Source: Talpa occidentalis (Eukaryota; Chordata; Mammalia; Eulipotyphla; Talpidae). From it: a stretch of DNA of 64,000 bases. The stretch lies in NCBI RefSeq assembly GCF_014898055.3, contig NW_023602073.1, positions 24,599,784 through 24,663,783 of the forward strand, written 5' to 3'. How positions within the stretch are numbered: the stretch's first letter is position 1; every line of letters begins with the position of its first letter. Shown here piece after piece: positions 58,714 through 64,000 of this stretch. Position numbers and translations under genes: made by a program. The notes beneath the pieces are model-generated. The model was given only the letters and a program-made list of their open reading frames with translations. It was not told the origin of the DNA and did no database searches.

Positions 58714-59571
58714 TCAGGTGAGCCTTCCTGCCAAAATGGGTGACATGTCTCGTTGGGGAGGAGACGCCATTTTAGTGTCCTCCCCTGAGGGCAGTGGAGG
58801 TTGTGAAGCCTCAGGAGTCTGCACAGGAGGGGCCTTGTTATATTGAGAAGGATTTTGTCCTGATGTATTTAAGGTATTTAAAATATGATGCCCCTCCTCT
58901 TCTAACTCTGCCCTCTGGCAGTCCTCATGGGAAGGGGAAGGTTTATCCTTTCTCTGTGCCATCAGCTGAGCCTCCACCATATCCAATTTATGGAGGGCGA
59001 CCTGTATCTGGTCCTGCATACATTTAAAAGCTTGATCTTGTATGCTTTTAAAAGCTGACTCAAAAATGTTACGGTTCTCATCCCTTATACACTTAATAGT
59101 TAAATTAGGGGCCTGATTTTGTGGTTGCATGGCCAGGTTAAAAGCCTGAATTTGTTGTTTCATGGCTAAGTTAAGAGCCTGAATGTGTTGTTGCACATTC
59201 TTAGTATGTGAAGTAGAACATCTACCTCTCATAGAAGCAAGAATGTAGCAAATGGCGCTCACACATATTACCAAAAAAACACCCAGAAGCACAGACTGTA
59301 AAGGGATGGCTTGTAAACCACCCATGTATGTATACAGTAGTAAAATCATGTGCCATACACCAGGCTTCATCAATTTATTTACATTAATGAAACTGGTGGT
59401 AATATTTAATGGAAGAAGGCTAATTAAGTTCAAGGCTGGAAGGGAACTGAAAGAACTCAAGCTAGGGATGAAACTGTATAAGCTCATGGTTGAGGCCATA
59501 TTTGAGTCAAAAACACACCCACAAGAGCTGTACGCACAGGAAAAAAAAAGACTTTTCAGGACTTGAGACAA
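58714..59571 (-). CDS. ERV N-terminal ORF with membrane segment and coiled coil
   Basis: A 285-codon uninterrupted frame between the primer-binding site and gag capsid, where matrix is normally encoded. It has no recognisable gammaretroviral matrix. A hydrophobic segment, SVLLGVFLVICVSAICYIL (about residues 94-112), is followed by a basic stop-transfer (MRGRC). Next come imperfect repeats (QALNLAMKQQ, QAFNLAMQPQ, QAPNLTIK), a helical stretch (IFESAFKSIQDQAFKCMQDQ), and a proline-rich end (PPVQTPEASQPPLP) resembling a p12-like linker. It could be a membrane-anchored gag N-terminus, a pre-gag or glycoGag analogue, or captured sequence. The open frame in otherwise broken gag is notable. Confidence 0.55.
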   Translation of the reverse strand: MSQVLKSLFFSCAYSSCGCVFDSNMASTMSLYSFIPSLSSFSSLPALNLISLLPLNITTSFINVNKLMKPGVWHMILLLYTYMGGLQAIPLQSVLLGVFLVICVSAICYILASMRGRCSTSHTKNVQQHIQALNLAMKQQIQAFNLAMQPQNQAPNLTIKCIRDENRNIFESAFKSIQDQAFKCMQDQIQVALHKLDMVEAQLMAQRKDKPSPSHEDCQRAELEEEGHHILNTLNTSGQNPSQYNKAPPVQTPEASQPPLPSGEDTKMASPPQRDMSPILAGRLT

Positions 59572-59664
59572 AGATTACACTGCGAGTCTTGCAGACATAG
59601 TGCGGTTATGGTGACCAAAGCAAGGAATGTTACTTTGGGCTGGTCAGCCACAGGTATAACTTGG

Positions 59665-59682
59665 AAACCACGTTGGGCGCCA
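59665..59682 (-). promoter_or_regulatory. ERV primer-binding site (tRNA-Lys-like)
   Basis: Minus strand TGGCGCCCAACGTGGTTT, three bases after the LTR end. The first 15 of 18 bases match the complement of tRNA-Lys(CTT) 3' end. Confidence 0.85.
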
Positions 59683-59685
59683 AAC

Positions 59686-60186
59686 TGTTGCAGGGCAGCC
59701 CCGATACAAAACAGGTTGGCTGACTGTAGGTCCTCACCAGTGAGCTTAAAAGGACTTATCAATACTCTACTGCAGGCACACATGAAAGGTTAATAAAAGG
59801 TTTATTTACAAGGTAAGGGCAAATGAGGAAATGTACAACTCAGGGAGAAAAGTGGAAGACAAAGTTTTAAATGCATCCTACCTGATCCGCAGATCTGGAA
59901 TCCCAAATGGCACTCTGAGAACGGCTGCAAGCCAGAAGCCATAAAGCCAGGAGGTGAGCGAGAGAGCAAGCAAACCCAAGGCCCATGTGTTTGGCTTTTA
60001 TACCAAACTTGGCCACTTAACTCCACCCTCAGGTCCCAGCAACCTTCCCTTTGGTGGTGACGGGATTTGTCTTTCCCAAGGTCTTGACGGCTTTGGTCTG
60101 GAGTGGGGTGGAGTCCACAAAGCCTGCATGGAAGTAGCTCAGGACATCCTTTCCCCCTAACAAAAGCACAGTCTGGTTTTCTAACA
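59686..60186 (-). repeat. ERV 5' LTR
   Basis: 501 bp starting TGTTAG and ending GCAACA (TGTT/AACA inverted ends) on the minus strand. TATA box GGTATAAAAG at about 59995-60005 and AATAAA at 59801-59806 set U3, R and U5. Next to the primer site, hence the 5' LTR. Confidence 0.9.
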
Positions 60187-60660
60187 ATTCACGTGAGTGG
60201 GAAATTCTAAAATTCCATGACAAAACAATCAACAGAACATCACAATTACACCAGAACTCCTGAAAATATGAAGGGGTGTCAACTGGAGGGACTCCCCTGT
60301 GTCCAGGGTGGGGTCCCCACAACTCCCACCCGCACACCTGAGCCTCCCCCGCCGGGCTGACCCTCCTGCACACCTGTTCCTGGGCCACGGGGCTCCCTCC
60401 CCCTCCCCCGCCCTCAGGCCTCACCCAACACTCCTCTACCGTGTCTGCAGCCCCAGGGCTCCCCCTTCTCCCCACACCCACACTCAGATCCTCAGTTTCA
60501 CCCCAAACCCAGTCTTCAGAGACAAAGTCGGCTCCCAACCAGTGGTCTGCGGCAGCAGCAACAGCGCAGAAGCCCCTTCCCAGAGCCCTTTTGCGGGAAC
60601 CGCGTGTCCTCGGGTGACTACATTCCCCACAATCCTGTGCACTGCCCTTCAGGGACCATC
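60187..60660 (-). promoter_or_regulatory. CpG-rich zinc-finger promoter (right copy)
   Basis: Inverted counterpart of 22223-22695. It contains the SBS/ZNF143-like GACTACATTCCCC at 60616-60628, the GTCTGCAGCCCC block and the TATTTTCAGGAGTTCT block (minus). Transcription by analogy goes leftwards. The ERV LTR inserted at its downstream side, so any transcript would now enter a provirus. Confidence 0.55.
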
Positions 60661-60980
60661 TGGGCGCGCGTCTTCGCAGTGGGGCTCAAGGATTTACGTG
60701 GTGGCGGGGCCAGGTGGGCGCAGCCTCTCAGGTTGCTCCAGGTGCAGGAACTGAGTCAGGTTGGTGAGGAAAATGAGGGGCCCTTGTTTTTGCGGCAGCC
60801 CCTGCAGCTGAACGCCAGTGACCTTACTGGAAAGAGGGAGGCCTTCACTCAGACACATAGTATATCCAAGTGAATAAGACCCCCTTCCCCTGTGCGCTGG
60901 ACTGGACAGTCAATGACGGGTAAGATCGGGGGCAGACTAAAGAAGGCACTGGCTAGCCACATGTCTGCAACTCCTGACAA
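60661..60980. other. GC-rich flank of right promoter
   Basis: CpG-bearing sequence continuing from the promoter. No exon identified. Confidence 0.35.
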
Positions 60981-60999
60981 CCTAAGACAGGCGCAGTCC

Positions 61000-62065
61000 C
61001 CGAGGGGCTTCATTATAATAATCTTTGGCGTTCAAATCAGACAAATGGCTAAAGGCCTGTAAGCCTAATCCAGGCATTAAGCCTGCAGTAAAAAAACCCC
61101 TTCTTTTGGCTGAGAACATGGCTGCTGCCTGATGGAGTCACCAACAAAGTGGTTTAACTATTAACCAGTTGGTCATTGTTCCTGCATAAGAAGTAACATA
61201 GCAACCAGTCTATAATTATACTATTTTCTTACCTACTTTACTTTTGCTATATATGTGTAAAATCAGTTCAGGAAATGCATGATGAAGAAAATAGTGTGTG
61301 GTAAAAGTTGTTTCGGAATAATCATAATGCTTCTTACATGAGTCAATACCACAAAAATTAAAAGCTTACGTAGAAAAAACATTGTTCGTGATCACTAAAA
61401 GTAAAATATAACAGTAGTTAAATATTAATACTTTCTGATTATTAGTGGAATTGGATAAGAAACAAGAAAAACTAACTTAAGAAATGCTGTTTTGTGTAAT
61501 CAAAAATAATTGTGTAGAAATAGATTCCTGTAATCAGAACCTTGCGATTGTTTAGCATTCCATGCCATGGAACATCGATCACATGTACCTGAATGATGAA
61601 GTAAATGTCTTTTATATGACTAAACATCTCATGCTGAGAAAAAATTTACTTGTATGAAATCATCTATTGTTAAAAAAGGTATAAAAGTGTATGATAATTT
61701 TGAACACATTACATTCAGATCTTCACTCTTGAAGTGTGTCTCTCTGTCATTTATGCACCGAATCCTTGACCATCCTGCACGAGTTTCACATCCCTGGGAC
61801 TGCCTTGCCAGTCTACCGCTGCACTGGTCCGCGGCAGTTTTGATGCCAGAGAAGTGGGTTCCTGTTACTGTGCCCTACCCCTACCGTTGGGGAGCTGCAT
61901 CCCCAGGAAGGTGAGAAGGGCACACTCCCTGGACAGCATCTTGAATAAACTCAATGTAAAGGCGGTTCTCTTGTGGCAGCTTTGCCTTTCAGCGCCAGTG
62001 AGAGACCAGGTTTGGAGGCTCCCAGCTGGGACTCTGTACCCTCAGACCCCATTCACTCCATGCAT
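61000..62065 (+). repeat. LTR-like element (plus strand)
   Basis: TATA box GGTATAAAAG at 61678-61687 and AATAAA at 61944-61949, 260 bp apart in the same orientation. They bracket a pyrimidine-rich R start (CACTCTTGAAGTGTGTCTCT). Upstream is AT-rich U3-like DNA. Exact ends were not found. Confidence 0.5.
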
Positions 62066-62380
62066 TGTGTGAGGGCTCAGAGCTGCTGGAGGCCGCCAGG
62101 CTGAGCCAAGATCCCTTTGGTCTATTTCGTAAAAGATCTGAGTCTGAGCTGCTCGCAGTCTCCTCACTTCTCGCTGAATGGCTTCAATCGACATTTTTCG
62201 TCCTGCTAGACCCACTTTAAGAGTTATAGGCTGATCAAAAACTAAGCAACTGCTGCCCGACCCCACTTCCAGCACTGCCTGCCTGTGATGGACTTGCGGC
62301 CCAGACACACACATTCTCTCTTCCCGACAGTCTGTCATTCCTAAATAATATCTCTTAACGTCTTTACATGTGGCATTCAA
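62042..62380 (-). other. Unidentified 112-codon frame
   Basis: Minus-strand open frame with a helix-rich end (SIEAIQREVRRLRAAQTQIF). It is antisense to the adjacent LTR direction. No family recognised. It may be a chance frame or an ERV internal remnant. Confidence 0.25.
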
Positions 62381-63198
62381 TATGTATCACAGCCATGAAA
62401 ATGTGTTCATTTTATGGGCCATGAGAAGGGACTGTTCAAAGAAATAGGATACGATTTTATAGGTCCTGATTGAGAATTGTTGGGGTATTGCTCCTAATTA
62501 TAATTATGGCTACAGCCAAATTTGTGGAGGAAGCCTCTAGGGATTACATGGAGAGTCACAGTTCAAGGGAAGACCAGACAAGAAATGGAAATAGAGAAAT
62601 GTATGACAGAGATACTGATTAAAGTCCACTCACATCTTGTGGACTACATGGATGCAGCAGAGATCAGTAAGGAGAGAGTTGCAGGAAATGGGGCATGTGA
62701 ATATATTAGGGTACCTAACTGGAGTGCTTCAGCTTTACTGAACTGAGATTATTCAAGTTAAACCTAAAACGGCAGGACTATTGTCGGCTCTATGGAGGTT
62801 AGGTCCAGGGCCAATCAAGGGGAGGGCCTGTGAGAGACTACCATTGCCAATACGTGCAAATGACCTCATGCAAAGAAATTATATTTACTTGTGATTCATC
62901 AGGGTGTGTTCTAGGGAATGTAGCAAGATCCTCTGAGAGTACCATGGAGTGCTGGATGAAAGTTCTTGACAATACTCCTACGTAATTGTCAATATATACA
63001 TTACAACATCTGGTGTTAATAAATGGACCAAAAAAAAAGTGTAGTTGTTGCAAAATACAGTTAAAACTATTTGAGATTTAAAGTCTGTGTGAATGGAGCC
63101 TGACACTGTGTTGACAACCAGTTTATTGTTCCTATAGTTTACCTAATCCTTGAACAAGGAGGAATTGGTGAATGTTGATGAAGGATAAAATGTAATCA
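62381..63198. other. Unassigned interval
   Basis: A 74-codon plus frame at 62522-62746 has no recognised domain. No repeat recognised. Confidence 0.35.
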
Positions 63199-63440
63199 GG
63201 GCCTCCCTGGTGCCCTAGAAATTAAGTCTCACCCTTATTACAGCTAAGGCCCTAGTTTGATCCAGGCCAGGGAACTGACCCACATGGACTAACAGTCCTC
63301 TCCTTTCATGCCCACTGCTCCCCTTAGCAGTGTAGTTCAGTTAATCTGCCTGTTCTGCTCCTCACTCTGTCGCTGATGAATCCTCTCACCCACTACACCA
63401 CTGCCCCACATTCTTGTTCTTCTATGCAAAAAAAATTACA
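63199..63440 (+). repeat. tRNA-derived SINE, diverged
   Basis: Head GGGCCTCCCTGGTGCCCTAG, degraded tail ATGCAAAAAAAATTAC. Confidence 0.88.
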
Positions 63441-63496
63441 AAAGAATGTTACCAAATATACCTGAGGATAGCCACATAAAAATCAGTTGGGTTTAT

Positions 63497-63768
63497 GGGC
63501 CTCCCTGGTGGCACAGGGGTCAAAGTCTCAGTGCTATCAAGCTGTTGCCAGACACTACAGCATGAATTCGATCCCCAGCCAGGGAGAAGACTCACATGGT
63601 GTAGCAGAATTCTCCTGTCTCGCCTGCTGCTCCCCTTTCCAGTGTATTTTAGTAGATCTGCCTGTTCTTCTCCCCGATCTGTCTCGGGTGAATCCTCTCA
63701 CCCCCACCCTCACCCAACCTTGGCCTCAACCTCTGATTTTGTATGCATAAATAAATAATTTTTTTAAA
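63497..63768 (+). repeat. tRNA-derived SINE
   Basis: Head GGGCCTCCCTGGTGGCACAG, tail ATGCATAAATAAATAATTTT. Confidence 0.93.
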
Positions 63769-64000
63769 ATCAGCTTTATTCAAACATATATTAAGTTCCC
63801 ATATGGTCTAAATAGTCAGCTACCAGTGTATGCTCTTTGCTCAAAATCAAGATGCATTCTTGTTCTTCTGCATCCTGGATCCCAGAGTAGGTGGTCAACA
63901 TAGAGGCTCACTACTTAGCTAATGTGCACACACACACAATTCTATGCTCTGTTATTGGAAAGTCCCCTGTTCTCTCATCATGTGCCTGTGAAGATTTCTT
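63769..64000. other. Unassigned end of window
   Basis: Contains a short (CA) run near 63929. Nothing else recognised. Confidence 0.4.

Larger units (their letters stand above)
54571..60186 (-). mobile_element. Truncated gamma-type ERV with 5' LTR
   Basis: Minus-strand provirus. From right to left: LTR (59686-60186), primer-binding site, N-terminal ORF, gag capsid and nucleocapsid, protease, RT, connection and RNase H, ending at 54571 against a SINE/L1. No integrase, env or 3' LTR is in the window. A SINE in gag (58055-58300) and an L1 in protease (56505-57085) interrupt it. Frames are shifted in gag. It inserted into a CpG-rich zinc-finger promoter copy. Gag and RT are gammaretrovirus-like (class I), but the primer site is lysine-type. 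Confidence 0.88.

Overview
The window is mammalian nuclear DNA, not a microbial replicon. It holds three nuclear tRNA genes, U6 snRNA retrocopies, LINE-1 (L1) elements of several ages, gamma-type endogenous retrovirus (ERV) remnants, KRAB/C2H2 zinc-finger gene debris and about 26 copies of one tRNA-derived SINE. The SINE begins GGGCCTCCCTGGTGGCGCA and ends in an AAATAAATAAATC tail. It is not the primate, rodent, carnivore or ruminant/whale family I know. My best guess is a laurasiatherian, probably a bat of the horseshoe/leaf-nosed group (Rhin-1-like SINE), because young L1s are also present. That assignment is inference. A tRNA-Ser/Arg/Ile cluster beside zinc-finger genes resembles the tRNA/ZNF neighbourhood of the extended MHC class I region, also inference.

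Layout. 1-1.7 kb: tRNA-Ser(CGA, cut by the window edge), tRNA-Arg(ACG) and tRNA-Ile(AAT, minus). 1.7-9.3 kb: a tiny L1 3' insertion, a cluster of LTR-like repeats and a decayed minus-strand gamma-type ERV. 9.3-20.5 kb: two decayed zinc-finger gene 3' ends, two separate U6-L1 chimeric retrocopies and a 4.4 kb minus-strand L1 set in an older L1. 20.5-39.6 kb: a zinc-finger inverted duplication. Its left arm (about 19.6-26.7 kb) carries a CpG-rich promoter and a broken C2H2 exon. Its right arm (about 28.9-39.4 kb, minus) carries two KRAB-exon remnants and two broken C2H2 exons. 41-43.2 kb: a 5'-truncated L1 fused to an LTR. 43.85-53.7 kb: one full-length young L1 whose assembly contains a 100-N gap and a 3.4 kb false duplication. 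54.6-60.2 kb: a truncated minus-strand ERV with 5' LTR, primer-binding site, an odd N-terminal ORF, gag, protease, RT and RNase H. It sits inside a second copy of the zinc-finger promoter. 60.6-64 kb: that promoter's outer half, a plus-strand LTR, unassigned sequence and two SINEs.

No intact host protein-coding gene is visible. The only clearly functional-looking host genes are tRNAs. The longest open frames belong to L1 ORF2 and ERV pol. The main story is retrotransposition: U6-L1 template switching, nested SINE/L1/ERV insertions with readable target-site duplications, and an assembly error inside a young L1.
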